DNA of 64,000 nt from Rathayibacter sp. VKM Ac-2804 (GCF_009866655.1 NZ_CP047420.1:3534001-3598000); one strand, 5' to 3'; shown: positions 24,076 to 32,930, counted from the first letter of the stretch. Numbers and translations: made by a program. The notes: generated by a model not told the origin, from the sequence alone.

Positions 24076-25830
24076 GTGGGCTTCTCCCGCGAATCGACCC
24101 TGGCCGCCGTCCTCGACCACGGGGAGGCGGGCGACGTCGTGCGCCGCTTCGTGCCGGGCGTCGTCAACTCGCCGCTGCTGGTGCAGCTGCGCTCCGCTCC
24201 GGTCGGACTCGTCGTGGGGATGGACCCGCTGCTGAAGGCGGACCCCGAGCGCGAGGCGTCGTTCTGGGCGGCGCTCGACGCGGTCGACGACTCCGGAGCG
24301 GCGGCGCCGCGACCGGAGCGGGCGGCCGTGCTGCCGCGGGTCGATTACGAGGGCGAGGACGTGGCTGTCGCGTCCGCCGTGGTGCGACCGGTCGCTCCCG
24401 GCACCGTGTGGGCTCCGGTCGAGGTCGTCGTCGACGGGCCGTCGCACGGCAATCCGTTCGTCGACGTCGAGTTCTCGGCGGAGTTCTCGCTCGGCGACGA
24501 GACGGTGCGGGCCGGCGGCTTCTACGACGGCGACGGGGTGTACCGGGTGCGGTTCCTGCCTCCGACCGCCGGCGTCTGGAGCGTGACCACCGCCTCCACC
24601 GCGCGCTCGCTCGACGGCCTCACCGCCTCCGTGACCGTCGAGGCCGCCCTGCCCGGCGCGCACGGGCCGGTGCGGGTCGCCGACACCTTCCACTTCGCGC
24701 ACGAGGACGGCGCCCGGCACCTGCCGCTCGGCACGACCGCGTACGCCTGGACGCACCAGAGCGAGGCGCTGCAGGAGGCGACTCTCGCCACGCTCGCCGA
24801 CGCGCCGTTCACCAAGGTGCGGCACTGCGTCTTCCCGAAGGCGTACCTGTACAACACGAACGAGCCGGAGCTCTACCCCTTCGAGCGCGACGGCGACGGC
24901 TGGGACTTCGACCGGCCCGTGCCCGCGTTCTTCCGCCGGCTGGAGGAGCGGATCGCGGACCTCGACGCGCTCGGCATCCAGGCCGACGTGATCCTCTTCC
25001 ACGCCTACGACCGCTGGGGCTTCTCGGACATGGGCCGGGCCGCCGACGACCTCGTCACCCGGTACGTCGTCCGGCGCCTGGCCGCCTCGCCGAACGTCTG
25101 GTGGTCGCTCGCCAACGAGTACGACCTGCTCTGGTCGAAGACGGTCGACGACTGGGAGCGCCTCGCCGCGCTCGTCGTCGCCGAGGACCCGGTGGGCCAC
25201 CTGCTCTCGATCCACAACTGCTTCGGCTTCTACGACTACTCCCGGCCGTGGATCACGCACGCGAGCGTGCAGCGGATCGACGTGTACCGCACCGCCGAGA
25301 ACACCGACGCCTGGCGCGAGCAGTGGGGCAAGCCCGTCGTGATCGACGAGTGCGCCTACGAGGGCGACATCGACCAGGGCTGGGGCAACATCACCGGCGA
25401 GGAGATGGTCCGGCGGTTCTGGGAGGGGGCGGTCCGCGGCGGCTACGTCGGCCACGGCGAGACGTACCTCAACGACCGCGAGGAGCTGTGGTGGTCGAAG
25501 GGCGGCGAGCTCGTCGGCGACAGCCCGGCGCGCATCGCCTTCCTGCAGCGCATCACGGCCGAGATGCCGGGCGGGCGGATCGACCCGCTGCCCTCGGACT
25601 GGGACGCGCCCTGGGGCGGGGGCGGCGGCGTGCAGCTGGTCTACTTCGGCTTCAACCGGCCGCGGTTCCGGCAGATCGTGCGCGACCCCTCCGACTCCTG
25701 GATCGTGGACGTGATCGACACCTGGGGGATGACCGTCTCGCGGGTGCCCGGGGTGTTCTCCGGGTCGTTCCGGGTGGAGCTGCCGGCGCGGCAGTTCATG
25801 GCCGTGCGGCTGACGCGGGTGGTCTCGTGA
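24076..25830 (+). CDS. DUF5060/DUF5605 (apiosidase-like) glycoside hydrolase
   Basis: This protein of about 584 aa has an N-terminal Ig-like DUF5060 domain (residues about 95-195, with FSLGDETVRAGGFYDGDGVY and PPTAGVWSVTT) and a TIM barrel of the DUF4038/apiosidase-like type: LGTTAYAWTHQ, FTKVRHCVFPKAYLYNTNEP, NVWWSLANEYDLLW and VVIDECAYEGDIDQGWGN, in which the two Glu residues are likely catalytic. It probably acts on plant glycosides in the cytoplasm. I chose GTG 24076 because GGAGG is 7 nt upstream; GTG 24070, overlapping the tetR stop, is the alternative. It is translationally close to tetR and overlaps the next gene. Confidence 0.8.
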   Translation: MGFSRESTLAAVLDHGEAGDVVRRFVPGVVNSPLLVQLRSAPVGLVVGMDPLLKADPEREASFWAALDAVDDSGAAAPRPERAAVLPRVDYEGEDVAVASAVVRPVAPGTVWAPVEVVVDGPSHGNPFVDVEFSAEFSLGDETVRAGGFYDGDGVYRVRFLPPTAGVWSVTTASTARSLDGLTASVTVEAALPGAHGPVRVADTFHFAHEDGARHLPLGTTAYAWTHQSEALQEATLATLADAPFTKVRHCVFPKAYLYNTNEPELYPFERDGDGWDFDRPVPAFFRRLEERIADLDALGIQADVILFHAYDRWGFSDMGRAADDLVTRYVVRRLAASPNVWWSLANEYDLLWSKTVDDWERLAALVVAEDPVGHLLSIHNCFGFYDYSRPWITHASVQRIDVYRTAENTDAWREQWGKPVVIDECAYEGDIDQGWGNITGEEMVRRFWEGAVRGGYVGHGETYLNDREELWWSKGGELVGDSPARIAFLQRITAEMPGGRIDPLPSDWDAPWGGGGGVQLVYFGFNRPRFRQIVRDPSDSWIVDVIDTWGMTVSRVPGVFSGSFRVELPARQFMAVRLTRVVS

Positions 25831-26783
25831 GCGGGGGCGGGGGCGGGGACGCGGTTGTGGGCGCAGTGCCGCCGCGGGTGCGGGTGATCTCGGACAACGA
25901 CTACTCCGGCGACCCGGACGGACTGGTGCAGCTCGCGCAGCACGCGCTGTCGCAGTCGGTCGAGCTGGCGCTGGTCGTCGGCTCGCGGCTGCGGCCGGGG
26001 GATCCGTTCGACGCGTCCGATCGGACCGCCGACAACGCCGCTGCGGCGGCGCGCGAGGTGCTCGCGCTCTGCGGGCGCCGGGACGTGCCGGTGGTCGCGG
26101 GGTCGAACGCTCCGGATGCTGGTGTCTCGGCGGCGGCGCGCGCGATCGTGGCGGAGGCGCTGCGGGACGACCCGCGGCCGCTGTACCTCTGCGCCGGTGC
26201 CGGGCTGACCGAGGTCGCGGCGGCGCTGCGCCTCGAGCCGTCGATCGCGTCGCGGATGACGCTGGTCTGGATCGGCGGGCCGGAGCACCCCGGCCTGGCC
26301 GTCCCTCCGCCCGGCGCGATGCCGATCGAGTACAACCTGCTGATCGACGTGCCCGCCGCCGCCGAGGTGTTCGCGTCGGCCCTGCCGATCGAGCAGTTCC
26401 CGCGCGACGCGTACCGCCAGCCGCTCGCCTCCGTCGCCGAGCTGCGCGTGCGGATGCGCACCGCCGGCGAGCTCGGCCGGCACCTCTACGACGCCCTCGA
26501 CGGCGTCTTCCGGATGGGCGCCGCGCACGGTCTGAGCCTCGGGGAGACCTACGCCCTCGGCGACAGCCCGCTCGTCCTCGCGACCGCCCTGCTCTCCGCC
26601 TTCGAGCCCGACGCCTCCTCCAGCCGCACCGCACGGGTCCCCCGCCCCTCGATCACCCCCGACGGCCAGTACGGCCCGCGCGCCGGCGACGGCCCGGACC
26701 TCCGCGTCTACACCCACGTCGACACGCGCCTCCTGCTCGAGGACCTCTACGCGAAGCTGGCGCTGCGCGCCCTGGAGGCCTGA
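25827..26783 (+). CDS. Nucleoside hydrolase-like protein
   Basis: This 318-aa protein starts at a GTG that overlaps the glycosidase stop (GTGA). Its N-terminal VRVISDNDYSGDPDGLVQ matches the metal-binding aspartate cluster of inosine-uridine nucleoside hydrolases (D-x-D...D), and LYLCAGAGLTEVAAAL and LVWIGGPEHPG match the following core strands. The usual enzymes hydrolyse N-ribosyl bonds. Its place in a glycan operon suggests a different glycoside substrate, as proposed for several members in sugar gene clusters. The C-terminus has the conserved HVDTRLLLEDLYAKL. Confidence 0.8.
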   Translation: MSGGGGGDAVVGAVPPRVRVISDNDYSGDPDGLVQLAQHALSQSVELALVVGSRLRPGDPFDASDRTADNAAAAAREVLALCGRRDVPVVAGSNAPDAGVSAAARAIVAEALRDDPRPLYLCAGAGLTEVAAALRLEPSIASRMTLVWIGGPEHPGLAVPPPGAMPIEYNLLIDVPAAAEVFASALPIEQFPRDAYRQPLASVAELRVRMRTAGELGRHLYDALDGVFRMGAAHGLSLGETYALGDSPLVLATALLSAFEPDASSSRTARVPRPSITPDGQYGPRAGDGPDLRVYTHVDTRLLLEDLYAKLALRALEA

Positions 26784-26805
26784 GCGCGGGGCGAGCCCGC
26801 CGATG

Positions 26806-27089
26806 CGAGTGGACGCGCACCGGGCTCTGCGGAGGCCCGTACGCCCGTTCCGCGTCCACTCGACGCACCCGGAGTCACCGACTGGACACTTCTCGGGTCC
26901 CGAGCGGCAGCTGGAGCCCGAAACGCGTCCACTCGTGGAACGCACCCACCCCTGCTGGTCGAGCAGCCGCGCGGCGGCGTATCGAGACCGACGTGTCCGA
27001 GCGCCGGCCGCACGTGTCGGGCTGGATCCGGCGCGCGGTTCGACACTTTCTGTGGTTTCGAGCCTGCGGAACCAGCAGAAAGTGTCGAA
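26806..27089. repeat. Intergenic repeat cluster: CGAGTGGACGCG words, dispersed repeat copy 4 and a long hairpin
   Basis: The 396-bp gap 26784-27179 has no convincing gene. It holds CGAGTGGACGCG at 26806-26817 and its reverse complement at 26851-26862 and 26925-26936, which form a hairpin. Copy 4 of the dispersed repeat is at 26952-26989. A long hairpin follows, with arms TTCGACACTTTCTG (27039-27052) and CAGAAAGTGTCGAA (27076-27089) and an inner stem TGGTTTCG/CGGAACCA. It lies between convergent genes and probably acts as a bidirectional terminator zone. Confidence 0.75.
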
Positions 27090-27179
27090 TCGGGATGACC
27101 GGCGCACGTGGTCCGGCGCAGACGGTCGTCTGCGTGCGTGGCGGACGACCGTTCGTGACGGATCGGAGCGGGAGCGGGC

Positions 27180-28502
27180 TCAGCGCTGGGGGTCGCCGCC
27201 GAGCTGGCCGATGGGGGGCAGGGGGCCGCCGTCGTCGGCGCCGGTGCGGCGCCAGCGGGCGACGGCGTTGCCGAGGTGGTAGATCACGAGGGCCGCGGCC
27301 GCGCCGAGGACGATGCCGCCGAGCTCGAAGCCGCCGGAGCTCAAGGAGAAGCCGGCGATCGCGATGACGAGGGAGACGGCGGCCGTGTACTGGTTGACCG
27401 GGCGGGAGAAGTCGACGCGGTTGTCGATCCAGATCTTGATGCCGATCACGCCGATGAGGCCGTAGAGCGCGGTGGTCGCGCCGCCGAGGACGCCCGCGGG
27501 GATCGAGTTGAAGACCGCGCCGACCTTGGGCGAGAGGCTCAGCAGCACGGCGGTGACGCCGGCCACCCAGTAGGCCGCGGTGGAGTAGACGCGGGTCGCG
27601 GCCATCACGCCGATGTTCTCGCCGTAGGTGGTGGTGCCCGAGCCGCCGAACGCGCCGGAGACGGTGGTGGCGATGCCGTCCGCGATCAGGGCGCGGCCGG
27701 TGTGCTGGTTGACCGAGGAGTCGGTCATCGTCGCGACGCCGCGGACGTGGCCGACGTTCTCGGCGATGAGCACGAGCACGACGGGGAGGAACATCGCGAT
27801 GCCCGACCACGTGGATCCGGAGGCGAAGTCGGGGAAGGTGAACGGCGGCAGGCCGACCCAGGCGGCGTCGGCGACGGCGGAGTAGTCGATCTCCTGGCGC
27901 ATCAGCGCGACGACGTAGCCGATCACGACGCCGACGAAGATCGAGACGCGGCCGAGGAAGCCGCGGAAGAAGACGCTGCCGAGGATGATCGCGGCGAGCG
28001 TGACCGTCGCGGTGACCGGCGCCTTCTGGAAGCTCGACCAGGCGGTGGGGGCGAGGTTGAAGCCGATCAGCGCCACGATCGCGCCGGAGACGACCGGGGG
28101 CATCAGGCGGTCGATCCAGCCGAGACCGGCGAACTGCACCACGAAGCCGACGAGCGCGAGCAGCACGCCGACGGCGACGACTCCGGCGAGCGCCGATCCC
28201 GTGCCGCCGACCGCCGTCGCCGCGGTGACCGGGGCGATGAACGCGAAGCTCGAGCCGAGGTAGCTGGGCAGCTTGTTGCGCGTGATCAGGAGGAACAGCA
28301 GCGTGCCGACACCCGAGAAGAGCAGGGTCGTGGCGACGGGGAAGCCGGTGAGCACGGGCACGAGGAAGGTCGCGCCGAACATCGCGACGACGTGCTGGAT
28401 GCCGATCGCGACGGTCGCGGGCCAGTTGAGCCGCTCGGCGGGGCCGACGACGGCTCCGGGCGCGACGGTGCGGCCGTCGCCGTGCAGGGACCAGATGGGC
28501 AT
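27180..28502 (-). CDS. NCS2 nucleobase permease (uracil permease-like)
   Basis: This 440-aa protein starts MPIWSLHGDGRTVAPGAVVG and has about 14 hydrophobic segments. Family marks include IGIQHVVAMFGATFLVPVLT in TM1, TYGENIGVMAATRVYS in the substrate region (Glu) and VFNSIPAGVLGGATTALYG. It imports uracil or a related nucleobase with protons. GAGGAG precedes the ATG at 28502. It is convergent to the nucleoside hydrolase-like gene, across the repeat cluster, so any functional link to it is loose. Confidence 0.92.
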   Translation of the reverse strand: MPIWSLHGDGRTVAPGAVVGPAERLNWPATVAIGIQHVVAMFGATFLVPVLTGFPVATTLLFSGVGTLLFLLITRNKLPSYLGSSFAFIAPVTAATAVGGTGSALAGVVAVGVLLALVGFVVQFAGLGWIDRLMPPVVSGAIVALIGFNLAPTAWSSFQKAPVTATVTLAAIILGSVFFRGFLGRVSIFVGVVIGYVVALMRQEIDYSAVADAAWVGLPPFTFPDFASGSTWSGIAMFLPVVLVLIAENVGHVRGVATMTDSSVNQHTGRALIADGIATTVSGAFGGSGTTTYGENIGVMAATRVYSTAAYWVAGVTAVLLSLSPKVGAVFNSIPAGVLGGATTALYGLIGVIGIKIWIDNRVDFSRPVNQYTAAVSLVIAIAGFSLSSGGFELGGIVLGAAAALVIYHLGNAVARWRRTGADDGGPLPPIGQLGGDPQR

Positions 28503-28646
28503 GGGGCTCCTCGGCGGAAGGGGTGGGGAGGGGGCGCTCCAGAGTAGCGAGGCGGCGGGCGGGCGGCGGCGCCCTCCCGTGACGCAGCCGGGAGCGCGTT
28601 CGGCGCGCCGGTGAAAGAACGGCGGGCGTGCCGGACAGGAGGGAGC

Positions 28647-29192
28647 ATGAGGCACATGCCAGCTCCCCTCGCGGGTCCCGACCGCTTCGCCGCGCTCGCC
28701 GGCGCGGTCGCCGAACCCGTCCGCCGCTACCTGTGGCGCCGCACCGACGAGGCCACCGCCGACGACGTGCTCGCCGCCACCCTCGCCGTGCTCTGGCGCC
28801 GCGTCGCCGACGTGCCGGAGGACGACCCGATCGCCTGGTCGATCGGCGTCGCCCGGCTGCAGCTGCAGAACGCGCGGCGGATGCAGCGCCGCCAGGTGCT
28901 GCTCACCCACCGGATCGCCGTCGTCGACCCGCCGCAGGAGGTGCGCGACCCGGACGGGCCGTCCGCCACCGACGACGCCGTGCGCTTCGTGCTCTCGCGG
29001 CTGCGCGAGTCCGACGCCGAGCTGCTGCGGCTCTGGTCGTGGGAGGAGCTGGACGCCCGCGGGATCGGCGAGGTCCTCGGGATCACGCCGAACGCGGCGT
29101 CGATCCGGCTGCACCGGGCGCGCCTGCGCTTCGCGGAACTGTACGAGAGCCGCACCGAAGACCCGACGACGACAGAAGGAGGAGCACGATGA
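28647..29192 (+). CDS. ECF-type RNA polymerase sigma factor
   Basis: This 181-aa protein shows sigma region 2 near residues 20-75 (VRRYLWRRTDEATADDVLAA, then VLWRRVADVPED) and region 4 near 125-170 (LRLWSWEELDARGIGEVLGI, then TPNAASIRLHRARLRF). An AGGAGGGAG run lies before the start; ATG 28656 is an alternative start with looser spacing. The next gene overlaps its stop by 4 nt and encodes a single-TM protein, which is the usual layout of a sigma factor with its membrane regulator. Confidence 0.85.
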   Translation: MRHMPAPLAGPDRFAALAGAVAEPVRRYLWRRTDEATADDVLAATLAVLWRRVADVPEDDPIAWSIGVARLQLQNARRMQRRQVLLTHRIAVVDPPQEVRDPDGPSATDDAVRFVLSRLRESDAELLRLWSWEELDARGIGEVLGITPNAASIRLHRARLRFAELYESRTEDPTTTEGGAR

Positions 29193-29818
29193 CTGCGATC
29201 GAGGACTCGGAGCTGCGCCGGCTGGTGCGCTCGACCGACCCGGCGGAGGGGCTCGCTCCGCTCACCCGCGCGCAGCTCGCCGAGCACCGGGAGCGGGCGA
29301 TGGGCGCGCAGGCGTCGGGCGAGCCGGGCACCGTGTCCGATCCAGGCGGCTCGGACCCCGTCCGCCGCCGCCGCTCCCCCTGGCTGATCGTCGGAGTCGG
29401 CGCGCTCGCCGTGGGCGCCGCCGCGTCGCTCCTGCTCCCCTTCGCCCTCGGCGTCACCACCGGCGGCTCCGCCTCCGCGCTGCGGCTGCCCGCGACCGGC
29501 GGACCGATGGACCAGTGCGCCCCGGTCACCGCCGAGGCGCTCGCGCCGTCGCAGCTCGCCTTCCGCGCCGAGGTCGCCTCGATCGACGACGGCACCGTCA
29601 CCCTGCGCGTGATCGACCGCTTCGCCGGCGATGTCGGCGACGCGGTGACGGTGACCCAGGCGGCGGAGTCGGCCGTCGACGGCGCCCCGATCGTCTTCGA
29701 GCGCGGCATCGACTACCTGATCGCCGCCGACGGCGACACGATCCTCACCTGCGGGCTGAGCGCGGCCGACTCCCCCGAGCTGACGAGCCTGTACCGGGAG
29801 GCGTTCGCGCAGAGGTAG
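29189..29818 (+). CDS. Single-TM partner of the ECF sigma factor (possible anti-sigma)
   Basis: The ATG at 29189 overlaps the sigma-factor stop (ATGA) and has AGAAGGAGG upstream. The 209-aa protein has a cytoplasmic N-terminus of about 60 residues with DSELRRLVRSTDPAEGLAPL, a TM segment around 62-85 (PWLIVGVGALAVGAAASLLL) and an outside domain of about 125 residues with two Cys residues (MDQCAP and ILTCGL) that may form a disulphide. The N-terminal segment is short for a classical zinc anti-sigma domain, and no HxxxCxxC is seen. The role is inferred from gene order. Confidence 0.65.
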   Translation: MTAIEDSELRRLVRSTDPAEGLAPLTRAQLAEHRERAMGAQASGEPGTVSDPGGSDPVRRRRSPWLIVGVGALAVGAAASLLLPFALGVTTGGSASALRLPATGGPMDQCAPVTAEALAPSQLAFRAEVASIDDGTVTLRVIDRFAGDVGDAVTVTQAAESAVDGAPIVFERGIDYLIAADGDTILTCGLSAADSPELTSLYREAFAQR

Positions 29819-29827
29819 CCGAGGGCC

Positions 29828-30112
29828 TCAGGAGAAGAGCCCGAGCACCCACCCGAGCACCAGCGGGCCGAAGGCCACGGCGAGCACCCCGAGCCCGAGC
29901 ACGAAGCCGACGAGACTCGCGCGGGCACCGCGGAGCCGGTCGTCGGCGCGCAGGCGCTCGCGCGCTCCGAGCGCGAGCACGATCGCGGCCACCGCCAGCG
30001 CGGAGGCGAGCAGAGGGATCCCGACGAGCAGCGCGCCGAGCACGGCGGCGCCCGCACTCGCGAGCGCCCGGGTGTCGACGGGTCCCGGGGCCGTGCGCGC
30101 CTGCTCGCTCAT
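29828..30112 (-). CDS. Small membrane protein (94 aa)
   Basis: From the ATG at 30112 the protein reads MSEQARTAPGPVDTRALASA, followed by a hydrophobic segment (AVLGALLVGIPLLASALAVA), a basic loop and a second one (SLVGFVLGLGVLAVAFGPLV). The family is unknown. It is convergent to the sigma-factor operon, with only 9 bp between stops. Short length and composition make it a moderate-confidence gene. Confidence 0.5.
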   Translation of the reverse strand: MSEQARTAPGPVDTRALASAGAAVLGALLVGIPLLASALAVAAIVLALGARERLRADDRLRGARASLVGFVLGLGVLAVAFGPLVLGWVLGLFS

Positions 30113-30141
30113 CCTCCGAGCCTGGCACACCCGTGCGCGCC

Positions 30142-30217
30142 CGGCACGGATCCCGCCCGGCACGGACCTGAGCGGCACGGACCCCGAGCGGCACGGATCC
30201 CGCCCGGCTCGGACCAC
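30142..30217. repeat. GC-rich tandem array, period about 16 bp
   Basis: The unit GGCACGGATCCCGCCC and variants (GGCACGGACCTGAGC and GGCACGGACCCCGAGC) recur about 4.5 times head to tail. The 241-bp gap 30113-30353 between the small membrane gene and the catalase gene holds this array and no evident gene. Confidence 0.75.
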
Positions 30218-30353
30218 GCCTGCGCGGACGCCTCGAACGGCGCGGCCCCTCGCGCCCGCCCGGGTCGCACGCGCACCCCCTCGGTGGCAAGGGGCTCTGC
30301 AAACGCCCCCAGCGCGGCGGAGGGTGGAGGCACCGACGATCCTTCTGGAGGCA

Positions 30354-31310
30354 ATGGTGTACTTCCACGTTCAACGACTCATCAACGACATCGAGCAGGA
30401 CGAGCCGGATCCGGCCGCCGCGAACGCGCTGCAGGAGGGCCTCGGCGGGCAGTTCGGCGAGATGCGCACGATGATGCAGTACCTCTTCCAGGCGATGAAC
30501 TTCCGCGGCGCGGACGCGAAGCCGTACCGCGACCTGATCCAGGGCATCGGCACCGAGGAGATCGGCCACGTCGAGCTGATCGGCACGACCATCTCGCGCC
30601 TGCTCGACGGCTCGCCGCGCTACCAGGGCAAGCCGACCGACCCGCTGGACACCCCGGGTGCCGGCGGCGCGACTCCGCTGAACATCGCGCTCGACACGGG
30701 CAACATCCACCACTACCTCGTCGGAGCGCAGGGCGCCCTGCCCGTCGACTCGGTCGGCAACCCGTGGAGCGGCAGCTACGTCTACAACTCGGGCAACCTC
30801 GTGCTCGACCTGCTCTACAACCTCATGCTCGAGTCCACCGGGCGGCTGCAGAAGTGCCGCATCTACGAGATGACGCAGAACAAGACCGCTCGCTCGACCA
30901 TCGCGTACCTGATCGTCCGCGACCAGGCGCACGAGAACGGCTACGCGAAGGCACTGGAGACCCTCGGCATCGACTGGAAGAAGACCCTGCCGATCCCGAA
31001 GACCAACGCCGAGAAGTTCCCCGAGGTGAAGAAGCTGGTCGACCTCGGCCTGCAGAGCAAGCAGTTCACCTTCGACCTCGAGGGCGCGTCCGAGGCGGGC
31101 AAGATCTTCCGCGGCGCCTCCCCCTCGAACGACGGCACCGACCTCTCGGCGAACGAGCAGGCCCCCGAGGGCGTTCCGTCGACGATCGCGCCGGAGCGCT
31201 TCGAGGAGTTCTCGCCGGGTCTGGACCCCGAGCTGCTGAAGCTCATCCAGACCACGGCCGAGATGGAGCTGGACGAGATCACCTCGTTCTACGGCCCCAC
31301 CGCGAAGTAG
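30354..31310 (+). CDS. Manganese catalase
   Basis: This 318-aa ferritin-like protein carries the dimanganese ligands Glu36 (FGEMRTMMQYLFQ), Glu69 and His72 (TEEIGHVE), with a later Glu in YNLMLESTGR and His in VRDQAHENGY. It disproportionates hydrogen peroxide without haem. TGGAGG lies 5-10 nt before the ATG. The C-terminal extension of about 60 residues after FRGASPSND resembles that of other actinobacterial members. A strong hairpin follows, so it is likely monocistronic. Confidence 0.92.
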   Translation: MVYFHVQRLINDIEQDEPDPAAANALQEGLGGQFGEMRTMMQYLFQAMNFRGADAKPYRDLIQGIGTEEIGHVELIGTTISRLLDGSPRYQGKPTDPLDTPGAGGATPLNIALDTGNIHHYLVGAQGALPVDSVGNPWSGSYVYNSGNLVLDLLYNLMLESTGRLQKCRIYEMTQNKTARSTIAYLIVRDQAHENGYAKALETLGIDWKKTLPIPKTNAEKFPEVKKLVDLGLQSKQFTFDLEGASEAGKIFRGASPSNDGTDLSANEQAPEGVPSTIAPERFEEFSPGLDPELLKLIQTTAEMELDEITSFYGPTAK

Positions 31311-31320
31311 CACGACCCCT

Positions 31321-31354
31321 CCGGTCCCGCGCGGTCGCTTCCGCGCGGGACCGG
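31321..31354 (+). terminator. 14-bp perfect hairpin after the catalase gene
   Basis: CCGGTCCCGCGCGG and CCGCGCGGGACCGG flank a TCGCTT loop, 10 nt after the stop. No T-tract follows, which is common in high-GC actinobacteria. Confidence 0.75.
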
Positions 31355-31376
31355 TCCGTCCCCAGGAGACAGGCCC

Positions 31377-32891
31377 ATGCCGACCTTCCGGCTCCTCGAA
31401 CCCCGCCGCATCGCGGGCGTCCCCCTGCGCGAGCTGGGCGACACGTCGATGCCGAGCGGAGACGGCGATGTCCTGATCCGCAGCGTCACGCTCGCGCACC
31501 GCGAGATCTCCCCCGGCGCCCTGTTCGCCGCGCTGCCCGGCCGGCGCCGGCACGGGGCCGACTTCGCCAGCGAGGCCGCCGCGGCCGGAGCGGTCGCCGT
31601 GCTCACCGACGAGGCCGGGCTCGCGGCCGCGCGGGCGAGCGGCCTGCCGGTGCTGCTCTCCCCGGACCCGCGGGCCGCCCTCGGCGGGATCGCCGCCCGC
31701 GTCTACGGCACCGACCGCGACCGGCCCGAGCTGCTCGGCGTCACCGGCACCAACGGCAAGACCAGCACCGTGCACCTGCTCGACGCGGTGCTGCGCCGGC
31801 TCGGCGTGCCCTCCGGCCTCAGCTCGACCGCGGACCGCCGCAGCCGCGACACCGTCGTCGCCAGCCGCCTGACCTCGCCCGAGGCGCCCGAGCTGCACGC
31901 GCTCCTCGCTCGGATGCGCGAGGACGGCGTCGCCTCCGCGGCGATCGAGGTCAGCGCGCAGGCGCTCATCCGCTCGCGCGTCGACGGCCTCGTCTTCGAC
32001 GTCGCCGGCTTCACCAACCTCAGCCACGACCACCTGGACGACTTCGGCGACCTCGGCGCCTACCTCCGGGCGAAGCAGCGGCTCTTCACCCCCGAGCGCA
32101 GCCGGCGCGGCGTCGTCGTGGTCGACACTCCGGAGGGCCGGACGGTCGCCGCGGAAGCGGAGGTCCCGGTCGTCACCGTCGGCTCCACCGCGGAGGCGGA
32201 CTGGCAGGTGGACGTCCTCGCGCTGAGCGCCGACGCGACCCGGTTCCGCCTGACCGCGCCCGACGGCTGGACCCTCACCACCTCCGTGCCGCTGATCGGC
32301 CGGCACATGGCGTCGAACGCGGCGCTGGCGCTGGTGATGCTCGCGACAGCCGGCCACGACCGCGACGCGCTCGCCCACGCCGTCGCCGACGGCATCGACG
32401 TCGCCGTACCGGGCCGCACCCTGCTCGTCTCCGGCGAGGCCGGGCCGCGGCTCTACGTCGACTTCTCGCACACCCCCGACTCCGTCGCCCGCACCGTCGA
32501 CGCCCTCCGCGAGGTCACCCCGGGCCGGGTGCTGGTGATCCTCGGCGCGGACGGCGACCGCGACCCGAGCAAGCGCGCGCCGATGGGCCGCGCCGCCGCC
32601 GAGCGTGCCGACCTGCTGATCGTCACCGACCACCACCCGCGCTTCGAGGACCCGGCGCGGATCCGCCGCGCCCTGCTCGACGGCGCCCGCGACGGCCGCT
32701 GCGAGGTGCAGGAGATCGCCGAGCCCGCGCTCGCCGTGCGCGCCGCCGTCGGCCGGGCCGGGGCGGACGACTCGATCCTCTGGGTCGGCCCGGGCGACAC
32801 CGACTACCGCGTGGTGCTGGATCAGGACCTGCCGTACTCGCCGCGCGCCGATGCCGCGCTCGCTCTGGCGGAGGCGGGCTGGGCGGTCTGA
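31377..32891 (+). CDS. Mur ligase family protein (MurE-like paralogue)
   Basis: This 504-aa ATP-dependent ligase has the substrate domain (SVTLAHREISPGALFAALPG), the ATP loop GTNGKTS at residues 124-130, FTNLSHDHLDDFGDLGAYL with the usual carbamylated-lysine neighbourhood, and the C-terminal domain. MurE adds the third residue to UDP-MurNAc-dipeptide. In canonical DAP-adding MurE the amino-acid motif is DNPR; here the same place reads TDHHPRFEDP. The gene stands alone outside a division cluster, so it is probably a second Mur ligase with another amino-acid specificity or role. CAGGAG lies 10-15 nt upstream of the ATG. Confidence 0.82.
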   Translation: MPTFRLLEPRRIAGVPLRELGDTSMPSGDGDVLIRSVTLAHREISPGALFAALPGRRRHGADFASEAAAAGAVAVLTDEAGLAAARASGLPVLLSPDPRAALGGIAARVYGTDRDRPELLGVTGTNGKTSTVHLLDAVLRRLGVPSGLSSTADRRSRDTVVASRLTSPEAPELHALLARMREDGVASAAIEVSAQALIRSRVDGLVFDVAGFTNLSHDHLDDFGDLGAYLRAKQRLFTPERSRRGVVVVDTPEGRTVAAEAEVPVVTVGSTAEADWQVDVLALSADATRFRLTAPDGWTLTTSVPLIGRHMASNAALALVMLATAGHDRDALAHAVADGIDVAVPGRTLLVSGEAGPRLYVDFSHTPDSVARTVDALREVTPGRVLVILGADGDRDPSKRAPMGRAAAERADLLIVTDHHPRFEDPARIRRALLDGARDGRCEVQEIAEPALAVRAAVGRAGADDSILWVGPGDTDYRVVLDQDLPYSPRADAALALAEAGWAV

Positions 32892-32930
32892 CGTCGTGCT
32901 TGACTGGCCGGGTCGTCGCGACCGGAGGGG

